Shown here: positions 18,601-26,527 of the stretch, in pieces
How the letters are laid out: each line of letters begins with the position of its first letter
Position numbering within the stretch: the stretch's first letter is position 1
Origin: an uncultured Tenacibaculum sp.
GTDB taxonomy: Bacteria > Bacteroidota > Bacteroidia > Flavobacteriales > Flavobacteriaceae
DNA: 64,000 nucleotides
Assembly (NCBI GenBank): GCA_947497895.1
Contig: CANMIL010000010.1
Coordinates: forward strand, 1-64,000
Direction of reading: 5' to 3'
Program-made: the position numbers and the translations under genes
Notes under the pieces: model-generated
Seen by the model: the letters and a program-made list of their open reading frames with translations, nothing else
Databases searched by the model: none
Told to the model about the DNA's origin: nothing

Positions 18601-21155
18601 TGATTGTCCTTCCTACCCACAAACTCTATGGTTCCATCTGGTGACCAACTTGCCAAATCTCCAGTTTTATACAACACTTCCCCCTCTTTAAACGGGTGAA
18701 CCACAAATTTTTCTTTAGTCAATTCCTCTCTATTCAAATATCCAGCTGCTAGTTGTGCTCCTCCTAAACACAACTCTCCTACTTCTCCTAAAGGAACCAA
18801 TTGTAACTGTTCATCCAAAATATATGCTTCTGTATTAGCTAAAGGCTTTCCAATAGTAACAGTTCCTTCAGAATTAATTGGATTGTTAGACCATGTAGCG
18901 CAAACACTGTTTTCTGTTGGCCCGTAGGCATTAATTACCTGAACTCCTTTTTCTTGTATTTTTTTTGCTACGGCGGGTAACAAAGGCTCACCTGCAGATA
19001 CTAAAATCCTAAGATCACCTAAAGCATCCTCCAGTAATTGTTGATAAGAAGGTGGAAGTACTGCCAAAGTAATTTGCTCTTCTATAAACACAGTACTCAT
19101 GGCTGCTTTTGAATGAATAATTTCATCTGTAACCATTACGAGTTTTGATCCTGCCACTAGACTAGGATATACTTCAAACCCAAAAGCATCAAATGATACA
19201 GAAGCAAATTGTAATACGATATCATTTCTACTTATTTCCATACCATTAATCTCGGTCAACACCAAATTTGCAACTCCTTTATGCTTACATAAAACCCCTT
19301 TAGGAATTCCAGTAGTTCCTGATGTATAAATCACATATATTAATTGATCAAGATTTGGCAAAGTATCAACAGGATCAGAGGATAATTCAGTAAAATTTAC
19401 GTCATCAATATATATTGAACTTTCGACCATCTTACTTCCAGCTACAATTTCTTTTAACGAAGTTTGTGTTATAACTAAAGTGGCTTTAGTATCATCTAAA
19501 ATAAATTCAATACGTTCTTGTGGATATTTGGGATCTATAGGCACATAAGCTCCTCCCGCTTTTAGGATTCCTAAAATACCAATAAGTAAATCAGGCGATC
19601 GATGCACACATATAGGGATTAGATTTTCCTTTTGCACCCCGAATCTAAGAAGATGTCTTGCTAATTGGTTAGAACGATCATCCAACTCTTTATAGCTAAT
19701 TTGCTTATTTTCAAAAACCAATGCAAGCGCATCAGGGGTTTTAGCTACTTGAGCACAAAACATATCTACTACTGTTTGGTTATTGTTGTAAACTACATTC
19801 GTTCCGTTAAAATCGCTTAATAGCAGTTTTTGTTCAGGTTCTGAAACGATAGAAATATCACACATTGGCATTTCTAAATTTCCTTCAAACTGTCTTAAAA
19901 TAAAGAATAACCTATCCACAAAACGTTCTATCTCTTCTTTATTAAAATAGCGAGTCATATAGTCTACTTTCAACTCTAAGGGATATTCTTTTCCATAGTC
20001 ACACCAACGTACAGATAATGGATTCTGTAATCCATCGGTACTAGTCATATGCCTTAATTCTAAATCGATTCCTGAATCTAATTTTTCATTAAAACCTAGT
20101 GGCTCATAGTTTACAATAACATCAAAAATATGTTGACGTTTTTCCGATAACAATTTAAGACTTCTGTTTAATGACGATATTGGATAATTTCTATGCCTAA
20201 AATCATTTCGCTGCGTTCGCTTAATTTGTTTAATACAATCAAAAACGGTTTGCTCGGGTAAATAACATCCTTTAAATGCAAGTACGGCAGCAAACATTCC
20301 TAATGTTTTACGCTCGTCTCTACTCCCTCTATTATGCATCGGTGTCCCAACACTAATCTCTTGTTCTCCTGTAATTTTACCAAAATACAATAATAATGCC
20401 GCCACTGTAAACTGTGATAAGCTTGCTTTGGTCTGTGCTGTTAAACGCTCAAACAACGCTCTATCTTCTTTAGAAACGGAGTAAGAAAAGCGTTCTCCAC
20501 CTGAAAACTCCTCTTTCTGAATATTTTTCTTAGCTACAATAGATTTTGGAATTGTTTTGTATTTTTCTTCCCAATACTTCTTATCAGCAACATACTGTTC
20601 TGATAATAAATACGCAATATTATCATCAATAGCATCGGTATACAATGGAAAGGATTTTTTCTGATCTATACCGTGAAATAATTGATCATACCTTTCCGTT
20701 ACATGATTTACTAACACAGTAAAACCAAAGCCATCTATAATTAGATGATGAAAAAGCATTTGCCACCAATATTCATGCTCAGAGATTTTTAGTAAGGCGA
20801 AGCGACACAGTACTCCATTGTTCAAATTAAAAGGAACATCAAACTGCTGTTGCAACCACTGATATCCTGCTTTTTCAGGTGATTCTTCTTTTGACAGATC
20901 TATCTCTATAATTGGAATACTTTCTAAGTTTTTATCTAAATAAAATAAAGGTTCTTCTTGAGAAGTATCAAATCGCATTGAGAATACATCAAAGAATTGA
21001 GGGAGTTCCGTTACCACTCTTTTGAATAATTCTACATTTAATTTTCCTTTTAAAACAGTATATCCTCCTGTATTATACAAAGGGCTCTGAGGGTCCATCA
21101 TTTGACCATAGTATATTTCTTGCTGAGCAAGGTGTAATTTTCCTTTTTTAGACAT
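12606..21155 (-). CDS. Two-module non-ribosomal peptide synthetase, C-A-T-E-C-A-T-TE
   Basis: A 2849-residue megasynthase. Domains in order: condensation C1 with HHLIIDG (His136-Gly142); adenylation A1 with YTSGTTG near 610; carrier T1 with LGGDS (Ser993); epimerisation E with HHLAMDG (His1171 on) and FNYLGNFD; C2 with NHHILWDGWS (His1652-1653); A2 with FTSGSTG near 2125; carrier T2 with IGGNS (Ser2519); thioesterase with GYSMG (Ser2649). All active-site motifs are intact. By alignment to GrsA the A1 pocket reads D-A-F-V-V-A-A-V-C, closest to Phe/aromatic codes. A2 reads D-V-Q-F-I-A-Q-V-V, one residue from proline codes (DVQ-x-IAHVV). A leading C domain suggests an acyl or other donor, so the product may be an acyl-D-aromatic-L-Pro-like dipeptide or its cyclised form. 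No phosphopantetheinyl transferase, MbtH or transporter is adjacent. Confidence 0.93.
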   Translation of the reverse strand: MSKKGKLHLAQQEIYYGQMMDPQSPLYNTGGYTVLKGKLNVELFKRVVTELPQFFDVFSMRFDTSQEEPLFYLDKNLESIPIIEIDLSKEESPEKAGYQWLQQQFDVPFNLNNGVLCRFALLKISEHEYWWQMLFHHLIIDGFGFTVLVNHVTERYDQLFHGIDQKKSFPLYTDAIDDNIAYLLSEQYVADKKYWEEKYKTIPKSIVAKKNIQKEEFSGGERFSYSVSKEDRALFERLTAQTKASLSQFTVAALLLYFGKITGEQEISVGTPMHNRGSRDERKTLGMFAAVLAFKGCYLPEQTVFDCIKQIKRTQRNDFRHRNYPISSLNRSLKLLSEKRQHIFDVIVNYEPLGFNEKLDSGIDLELRHMTSTDGLQNPLSVRWCDYGKEYPLELKVDYMTRYFNKEEIERFVDRLFFILRQFEGNLEMPMCDISIVSEPEQKLLLSDFNGTNVVYNNNQTVVDMFCAQVAKTPDALALVFENKQISYKELDDRSNQLARHLLRFGVQKENLIPICVHRSPDLLIGILGILKAGGAYVPIDPKYPQERIEFILDDTKATLVITQTSLKEIVAGSKMVESSIYIDDVNFTELSSDPVDTLPNLDQLIYVIYTSGTTGIPKGVLCKHKGVANLVLTEINGMEISRNDIVLQFASVSFDAFGFEVYPSLVAGSKLVMVTDEIIHSKAAMSTVFIEEQITLAVLPPSYQQLLEDALGDLRILVSAGEPLLPAVAKKIQEKGVQVINAYGPTENSVCATWSNNPINSEGTVTIGKPLANTEAYILDEQLQLVPLGEVGELCLGGAQLAAGYLNREELTKEKFVVHPFKEGEVLYKTGDLASWSPDGTIEFVGRKDNQVKINGYRIELEEIESILDQNKFVQQSAVVVHEELNGRKKLVAYFVPALDSDPKLLQRILQKRLPDYMVPKIFVPMEEFPLTNNGKIDRKALAVNDFEVCGSGSYEAPSNENEELMVVIWQEFLGVEKIGVRDNFFDLGGDSIQAIQLVSLSKAKGLHYTVNDIFYYQNIAEILAHAKQEQETLKELGALSGVVPLHPIQLQFFEKQFKQVNHYNQSVLLTLSKKITKEDLGVIKTTLVEQHDTFRLKYLYKNEETFPEQCYGDLYADVVEEYVTSISEITDIGEKYQASLNILKGDVIRFVWIQTPEEIEENRLLIIVHHLAMDGVSWRILLEDFGTLVNAEYFQLPVSLAEKGSSFRQWTEELEKYASSSILKEQLNYWKNIMNFSKELPADLQPVKDVTYKETKQYKVVVESSLTNSLLKEIHAAYGTDINDILLSALAISLSNWIEEEQVLIALEGHGREQLFDNLDVNKTIGWFTSLYPVVLPLNSQNLGMGAIIASVKDTLREVPNKGLGYGVLRYLSPDEEIRTALSTPFENIVFNYLGNFDNQLSNEPNQLFGLASENSGEIIGLENTNPNKIAINSLVLHDCLEIQWSYSDEYYHDNTIEKLAEAYTEALRSIVEHCKNIEKPIKTRSDYYLPPEVSYQELQQFQIDAVHKYPIADIYPLSPLQEGLMFHSLYQEESSAYVVQFQCDIVGELSISSFRRSWRELLGKHSILRTAFFTGYLNVPVQCVYETVEVPVVEVDFSHFSEEVQLNKFQELVREEKEFIGNTLEQSPLFRISLVRLTPNKVRMVFTNHHILWDGWSFATLLSSFLENYEAIEKEQALPEMPQDNYGDHVRCLLQKNKATSLLYWKEYISGVKTPTEIPFLKIPSKRNKIIGNNEQQITLPLQLSQEISSFTEKHRITINTFVQGAWGYLLSKYTGQEQVVFGATVSGRDPKIEDIAGRVGLYINTIPVCLKVTENSEVVTWLRDLQEVHTLGREEHGVMSLSEILAESEVEGELFDSLVVFENYPTQELASHEILGFTIENFKVSEHTNFAVSLSFFSTSEGLSFKIMYSSQLIGDEEVNMVLGHLQQLLKSMITVGKCLKDVSYLTSKEEIQLTKLFNNTTIELPAKQSVIELFTEQAQKTPEAIAVVFGEEFLTYDELDECSNRLARYLIQDQQIKSGSIIGVCMDRSLDLIVAVLGILKTRSAYVSLDPSYPENRLQTIIRESRLATILTSFETNADSLIVQSEVALIRINQIIVNTQIDSAPLQQEYSEDDAVYILFTSGSTGVPKGVTMCNNALVNLLQWQESQFDLSSKRKVLQFASINFDVSFQEMASALCFGQELIMVSEEERKDMSLLLQRIEEHEVTHIFVPFVVLESLALCANELNQYPASLKEIITAGEQLRIHSEIRSFIKKTNCQLINQYGPSETHVVSSYRIADIETAPVFPSIGTPIFNTEILILDTFRSLVPVGVVGELCVSGVALAEGYLNRPDLTNERFVVHPFKEGERLYTTGDLAKWLPDGTIEFVGRKDDQVKIRGFRIELGEIEMVLDRLEEVQQAVVLARENEKMHKELVAYFVPAKEEVDVREVQNKLKKHLPEYMVPKAFIILDEIPVTANGKINKKGLPAPSSEFYQTQEYIEPSTSTEVALAIIWKEVLRFDSIGVNDNFFEIGGNSLLVIQLVSKIKNVLGYKVKVQEVFQFPTITGLASLIENTGESILDAGLVKISQTDNEERIFCAPGAGGNIVSFYALANLLEDEFTLYGFQAYGLDGKTKSYESIQEIARQNIRDMQVVDPEGPYRLAGYSMGANVVHEMTLQLRERGYQVAEIISFDGLPYASLLKGRLVSSLGKSYTKNLMEIFQMMVEAFMGTSEKLSIREEELRLKTEMEQLDVVYNQLSVSGFEAMGKMEFKSFVHLFLKQREIWERYVPENEVKYYVPVTLFRTEEGIQDVREDYEWENVTKNEIMVYRLPANHMNLLNLPFVVEVANKMKENKYKQSVLELMNS

Positions 21156-21497
21156 TTGTGGTTGACTAATTTGGTTAAGTATTTTGGTTTATTTTTTAAA
21201 GAGTACACAGTTTCTTTATAGATATGCGTACTATTCTGAAGATTTAGTTAGCTCTACGTAAACACAGATCGAAGTTTTGAATCAAATAAATGACTACTTA
21301 GTTTTAAAGTTCTTAATTGAACTTTTTTGTAGCGGTTTTTGGTAGCAAATATTAATAAGAGCACACCTACAAATAGTAAAAAAGTTACTTTTTGCATTTC
21401 AAATAAGTTTTGGTTCGACTTTTGTTTGGCAATACAAAGCACGACAAAAAACTACTCCTTGTAAATAAGGAAAACTACCATAAAGAAACACTATAAC

Positions 21498-21552
21498 ACC
21501 CCTAAAATCAGCACAAAAACCCCACAAACAATACTAGGGTTTTTATAGGGGT
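21498..21552. other. Long interrupted hairpin in the 660-bp gap upstream of the NRPS
   Basis: ACCCCTA...AAAAACCC pairs with GGGTTTTT...TAGGGGT (21498-21504 and 21515-21522 with 21537-21544 and 21546-21552), leaving a 10-nt bulge on one side. The gap 21156-21761 otherwise holds no convincing gene. One 62-codon minus frame (21254-21442) with a single hydrophobic segment is too weak to call. I see no exact TAnnTTTG box for the NRPS here. Confidence 0.4.
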
Positions 21553-21761
21553 AACAAATAGGAAAAAACGTAGAGAAATAAACGAGAAAAATCCAACTTT
21601 TTTAACTAGTCAGGTTAGGATAATTATTTCATTAAAAAAAGATTACAACGAGAGTACTAACAAATCAAAAACATAAATTAACAGATATCAAAATTTTTAA
21701 AATAGACCTATACTCTTATCAAACTATTAATAATACATTTTTGGATCTCTAATTTTAACTC

Positions 21762-21787
21762 AAAAAAAATCCGACTAAACAGTCGGA
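21762..21787 (-). terminator. Terminator of the pdxJ-hydrolase unit
   Basis: 7-bp stem TCCGACT/AGTCGGA with loop AAAC, followed on the minus strand by eight T. It lies 30 bp behind the hydrolase stop. Confidence 0.85.
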
Positions 21788-21816
21788 CTCTTATATTGTA
21801 TATCTTAATATCTTTT

Positions 21817-22581
21817 TTAAAGAAAATCAATAACAGCTTTAAAAAACTCACTAGGATTTTCGGCATGAAGCCAGTGACCTGCATCAGGTATTTCTTTAAT
21901 TTTAGCTTCAGGAAAGTGTGCTTTAATCAAAGGAATATCTTCTGAAGTTATGTATTGAGATTTTGATCCAGACAAAAATAAAGCCTGTCCTTCAAATATC
22001 GTAAATGAAGGTAAAGCTACTCCTACCTCTTTGTTATTTTCTGTTAATGATTTTAAATTGAATCTAAAATCAAGTAACCCCTTCTCCTTCCAGTATACAC
22101 TTTTTAACAAAAACTGTCGAACACCAACCTCAGGAATGAGTTCAGCAAGTTTTTCATCAACCAATTTTCTAGTATTTTGAATGTTAAAATCTACAGAATT
22201 TAACGCACCTAAAATATCATGATGATGTGGAGGATAATCTTTTGGAGAAATATCAGCTACTATTAATTTATCAAGCAAATCAGGGTATTCAACAGCAAAA
22301 AGCATAGCCGTTTTACCTCCCATAGAATGTCCTAAAACATGTGGGTTTTCAATTGAATGATGCTCTATATAATTCAATAAATCCTCAACCAAAAGCTCAT
22401 AATCAAACGCTTCCGTATGAAAACTTCTTCCATGATTTCTTTGATCAATTAAATGCACTTCAAACCCCTCTTCAGCGAATTTATTTGCATGAGATTTCCA
22501 GTTATCTCCCATACCAAAATACCCATGGAGTATCAATAATGGTTTTCCTTCACCAACAATTCTTGAATGTAAAATATCCAT
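21817..22581 (-). CDS. Alpha/beta hydrolase, YbfF-like esterase
   Basis: A 254-residue alpha/beta hydrolase. The oxyanion segment is LLILHGYFGMGDNW, the nucleophile elbow is GHSMGG, the acid is in the HLIDQRNHGRS/ADISP region as in YbfF, and the terminal His is in PDAGHWLHAENP. The LHGYFGMGDNWKSHA and DQRNHGRS motifs are typical of the YbfF/ABHD11 group of acyl esterases. It starts 9 bp behind pdxJ, so the two are co-transcribed. The physiological substrate is unknown. Confidence 0.88.
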   Translation of the reverse strand: MDILHSRIVGEGKPLLILHGYFGMGDNWKSHANKFAEEGFEVHLIDQRNHGRSFHTEAFDYELLVEDLLNYIEHHSIENPHVLGHSMGGKTAMLFAVEYPDLLDKLIVADISPKDYPPHHHDILGALNSVDFNIQNTRKLVDEKLAELIPEVGVRQFLLKSVYWKEKGLLDFRFNLKSLTENNKEVGVALPSFTIFEGQALFLSGSKSQYITSEDIPLIKAHFPEAKIKEIPDAGHWLHAENPSEFFKAVIDFL

Positions 22582-22590
22582 ACTTAAAAT

Positions 22591-23307
22591 TTATCCTTTA
22601 AGTCGGTGCAAATACATATTCACTACATTCTCTATTCCTAAATAGATACTCTCCGAAATCAAGGCATGTCCTATAGAAACCTCTGCTAGGTTTGGTATAT
22701 TCTGCTTAAAAAATTGAATATTTTCTAAATTCAAATCGTGCCCAGCATTAATTCCTAATCCTAAATCGTGCGCTAAAACCGCAGCTTCAGTATATGGCTT
22801 TACGGCATCTTTGTTTCCATTAGCAAATTCAGTAGCAAAATGTTCAGTATACAACTCAATTCTATCTGTTCCTGTAGCCGCAGCCGCTTCAATTAATTTT
22901 AAATCTGTATCAATAAAAATTGATGTTCTTATTCCTGCTTCTTTGAATTCAGCTATTACATCCTTCAAATACGATTGATGATTTATAGTGTCCCATCCAG
23001 CATTCGATGTTAAAACATCATCACCATCTGGTACCAAAGTAACCTGAGTTGGTTTAATATCTAACACTAAATCTTTAAACTTTTGTATTGGATTTCCTTC
23101 AATATTATACTCAGTTACAACTACTGGTTTTAAGTCGTATGCATCTTGATAACGTATATGTCTTTCATCTGGCCTAGGATGAATAGTAACCCCTTCAGCA
23201 CCAAACTCTTGAACATCCTTAGCAACCTGCAATAAATTTGGAACATTCCCTCCTCTAGAGTTACGTAACGTTGCTATTTTATTTATATTTACACTTAACT
23301 TTGTCAT
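22591..23307 (-). CDS. pdxJ: Pyridoxine 5'-phosphate synthase PdxJ
   Basis: Condenses 1-deoxyxylulose 5-phosphate with 3-amino-2-oxopropyl phosphate to pyridoxine 5'-phosphate, the last ring-forming step of DXP-dependent vitamin B6 synthesis. The 238 residues match the family. Signatures are VNINKIATLRNSRGG, VTIHPRPDERHIR with the catalytic His, LVPDGDDVLTSNAGWD, TDRIELYTEHFA, GINAGHDLNLEN and EVSIGHALISESIYLG. It is the first gene of a two-gene unit. Confidence 0.97.
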   Translation of the reverse strand: MTKLSVNINKIATLRNSRGGNVPNLLQVAKDVQEFGAEGVTIHPRPDERHIRYQDAYDLKPVVVTEYNIEGNPIQKFKDLVLDIKPTQVTLVPDGDDVLTSNAGWDTINHQSYLKDVIAEFKEAGIRTSIFIDTDLKLIEAAAATGTDRIELYTEHFATEFANGNKDAVKPYTEAAVLAHDLGLGINAGHDLNLENIQFFKQNIPNLAEVSIGHALISESIYLGIENVVNMYLHRLKG

Positions 23308-23350
23308 TATAAAATTTGCTTGGAATATTTAGTAAAGCTTTATTGTTATG

Positions 23351-23358
23351 CAAAAGTA
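23351..23358 (-). promoter_or_regulatory. -7 box TACTTTTG of pdxJ
   Basis: Minus-strand TACTTTTG matches TAnnTTTG exactly, 43 bp before the pdxJ ATG. No TTG is found at the proper distance, so only the -7 element is called. Confidence 0.45.
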
Positions 23359-23392
23359 AATCATTAAATCATTTTAACCTATATTCGTGCTA

Positions 23393-24052
23393 ATGAATAT
23401 TAACGATTTTATACTTAACGAAATCCGAGAACTTCACCTTGACCACACTGTAGGTGCTGCTCAGGAATTATGTAGAGAACTACCCATAACCCATGTTCCA
23501 ATTGTTAAAAATGGAAAATTAGTAGGTTGCTTACCTGGTAGTGATATTCAAACTTTAGATAATAAAGACGGACTTTTACAAGAATACGATTATCTCCTTG
23601 ACCATTTTTACACTAGCGAAAAAGCAACTTTGCTCGATTTAGTTTCTTTATTTGCTGATAACGATAGTAATTTAATACCAGTTTTAGACAAAGAGCTAAA
23701 CTATATTGGTTATTATGAATTAGGCGATATTTTAGATGTTTTAGCTGACAGTCCTTTCTTACACTTAGATAGTGAAACATTAATTGTAGAAAAAAATAGC
23801 GCCGACTACTCTATGAGTGAAGTTTCTCAAATAGTGGAAAGTAATAAAGGTAAACTTTTAGGAATGTACATTTCTCATGAAAGTCAAGAAACCATTCAAA
23901 TTACCTTAAAAGTTTCAACAGATATTATTAATGATATCATTCAAACTTTTAGAAGATATGATTACACAGTAATTACTCAACATGAAGATGATTCTTACTT
24001 AGAAGAATTAAAAGACAGAGCGAGATATTTGAGAAAGTATCTTGATATGTAA
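23393..24052 (+). CDS. CBS-domain-pair protein
   Basis: A 219-residue soluble protein, starting at ATG 23393 (the frame begins two codons earlier at GTG). It has two CBS motifs: AQELCRELPITHVPIVKNGKLVGCLPGSDI near residues 20-50 and LLDLVSLFADNDSNLIPVLDKELNYIGYYELGDIL near 75-115. The C-terminal half (about 135-215) resembles an ACT-like or acetoin-utilisation-protein-like regulatory domain. Such proteins sit between pdxJ and nadK in many flavobacteria. Adenine nucleotide sensing is likely from the family; the partner is unknown. Confidence 0.85.
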   Translation: MNINDFILNEIRELHLDHTVGAAQELCRELPITHVPIVKNGKLVGCLPGSDIQTLDNKDGLLQEYDYLLDHFYTSEKATLLDLVSLFADNDSNLIPVLDKELNYIGYYELGDILDVLADSPFLHLDSETLIVEKNSADYSMSEVSQIVESNKGKLLGMYISHESQETIQITLKVSTDIINDIIQTFRRYDYTVITQHEDDSYLEELKDRARYLRKYLDM

Positions 24053-24085
24053 TCACAACATCATCCTAAACTAAGAACTAACATT

Positions 24086-24982
24086 TTGAAAAAAGTAGCT
24101 ATATACGGCCAGGCTTATACGATTTCTGCTGAGAAAGAAATTAAAACCTTGCTTTCTATCTTAAACAAGCATAACATTGTAGTTTTCTTTGAACAAGATT
24201 TCTATAACCTCTTAATCAAAGAACACTCGCTTGATAAGAAGTATCCAACCTATGCTCATTTTAATGATTTATCAAACTCTTTTGATGTGTTATTCACTAT
24301 TGGAGGTGACGGTACTATTCTTAGAGCTGTTACTTATATTAGAGATTTAAACATTCCTATTCTTGGTATAAACACAGGAAGACTAGGTTTTTTAGCTACC
24401 GTTCACAAGGACTTAATAGAAGAAGCGGTTGAATTATTATTGAAAAAGGAATATACAATTCAAGAAAGAACGTTGTTAGAAATTAAAACAGCACCCGAAA
24501 CTCAAGAATTCTCAGAAATAAATTTCGCTCTTAACGAAATTACTGTTGCCAGAAGAAATACAACCTCAATGATTGGGGTAAAAACTTATTTGGATGGAGA
24601 GTATTTAACCAATTACTGGGCCGATGGATTAATTATAGCCACGCCTACGGGCTCTACTGGATATTCGCTAAGTTGTCATGGTCCTGTAATACTTCCAAAT
24701 TCAAAGAGCTTAATCATTACTCCGATTGCGCCACATAACCTTAATGCCCGTCCTATGATCATTCCTGATACTACTTCAATAGAGCTAAAAGTTAGTGCAA
24801 GGGAAAAAGATTATTTGGTTTCATTAGACTCAAGAATAGCAACAGTAAACCAAGAAACGAGTATTTTCATTAGAAAAGCGCCTTTTACAATTAAAAGCAT
24901 TGTTCTAAAAAATCAATCTTATTTAAAAACGCTCAGAAGCAAACTATTGTGGGGAGAAGACACCAGAAATGAAGCACTTTAA
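24086..24982 (+). CDS. nadK: NAD kinase
   Basis: Phosphorylates NAD to NADP. The 298-residue protein begins with TTG; the following KKVAIYGQAY is the conserved N-terminus, so the TTG start is credible. The family motif GGDGT is in LFTIGGDGTILRAV; NEI is in FALNEITVARR; the Gly-rich loop is TPTGSTGYSLSCHGP. The terminal IAPHNLNARPMIIPD segment is also typical. It is transcribed with the CBS gene, 33 bp apart. Confidence 0.96.
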   Translation: MKKVAIYGQAYTISAEKEIKTLLSILNKHNIVVFFEQDFYNLLIKEHSLDKKYPTYAHFNDLSNSFDVLFTIGGDGTILRAVTYIRDLNIPILGINTGRLGFLATVHKDLIEEAVELLLKKEYTIQERTLLEIKTAPETQEFSEINFALNEITVARRNTTSMIGVKTYLDGEYLTNYWADGLIIATPTGSTGYSLSCHGPVILPNSKSLIITPIAPHNLNARPMIIPDTTSIELKVSAREKDYLVSLDSRIATVNQETSIFIRKAPFTIKSIVLKNQSYLKTLRSKLLWGEDTRNEAL

Positions 24983-25065
24983 GAATGATCATCACAATAA
25001 TTTGACAAAAAAAAAGTTAATCAGAAAAGACGATTTATTAACTTTTTAAAGCAAATTCAAATTAC

Positions 25066-25073
25066 TATATTTG
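25066..25073 (+). promoter_or_regulatory. -7 box TATATTTG before the DUF6089 gene
   Basis: An exact TAnnTTTG with the common following GC, 16 bp before the ATG at 25089. It overlaps an upstream TTG that would otherwise extend the frame, supporting the ATG as start. Confidence 0.65.
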
Positions 25074-25088
25074 CACGCTAATTTTACA

Positions 25089-25769
25089 ATGAAAAAACGA
25101 GTTTTATTCATATTATTAACAATAATTTCAACTATTGCCCTAGCTCAAAGCCACGAAATAGGTGCGTTTCTTGGTGGCTCTAATTTCATTGGTGACATTG
25201 GTAGAACAAACTATATTTATCCGAATAAATTTGCTGGAGGAATTGTTTATAAATTCAATATAAACCCTAGAATAGCTTTAAGAGGGAATTACACATACAT
25301 TCCAACTTCTGGAGATGATGCTGATGCTGACAATCCGTTTCGTCAAACTCAAGGGAGAAACTTTTCAAATACAGTGCATGAATTTGCCGCTGGTGCTGAA
25401 TTCAATTTTTACGATTATAATATCAGTGATTATAGAACAACTTACACTCCTTATATATTTACGCAAGTAGCCCTTATTAATTACAAAAGTCCAGCAGAAA
25501 TGGTTTCTAGTAATACAATACGTCTTGAAAACAAATACTCATATGCCATCCCTTTTGGTGTTGGAATTAAAGGTTTGCTTTTTGATGATTTAGCTATTGC
25601 GTTTGAAATAGGAGCTAGGTATACCTTCGCTGACGATATCGACTATAGCACTCCCAAAATTAACAACTTAAATTTTGGCGGAAATGGAAATGATTTATAT
25701 ACCTTTACGGGTTTATCAATTGTTTATACCTTTGGAAGACCACAATGTTATAGTGGATTAACAGAATAA
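25089..25769 (+). CDS. DUF6089-type outer-membrane beta-barrel protein
   Basis: 226 residues from ATG 25089. A signal peptide (KKRVLFILLTIISTIALAQ) precedes an eight-strand-like barrel: EIGAFLGGSNFIGDIG, FAGGIVYKFNINPRIALRGNYTYIP, HEFAAGAEFNFYDYN and a C-terminal aromatic strand. The protein occupies the conserved slot between nadK and uppS of flavobacteria that is annotated DUF6089. It lies 5 bp before uppS and upstream of bamA, so it may be an envelope factor of unknown function. Confidence 0.82.
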   Translation: MKKRVLFILLTIISTIALAQSHEIGAFLGGSNFIGDIGRTNYIYPNKFAGGIVYKFNINPRIALRGNYTYIPTSGDDADADNPFRQTQGRNFSNTVHEFAAGAEFNFYDYNISDYRTTYTPYIFTQVALINYKSPAEMVSSNTIRLENKYSYAIPFGVGIKGLLFDDLAIAFEIGARYTFADDIDYSTPKINNLNFGGNGNDLYTFTGLSIVYTFGRPQCYSGLTE

Positions 25770-25774
25770 CACAT

Positions 25775-26519
<745 letters not shown>

Positions 26520-26527
<8 letters not shown>

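Noticed and set aside
21254..21442. 62-codon minus-strand frame with one hydrophobic segment upstream of the NRPS
   Set aside because: No promoter, no family, composition like the surrounding non-coding AT-rich DNA; an internal ATG would leave 47 residues.
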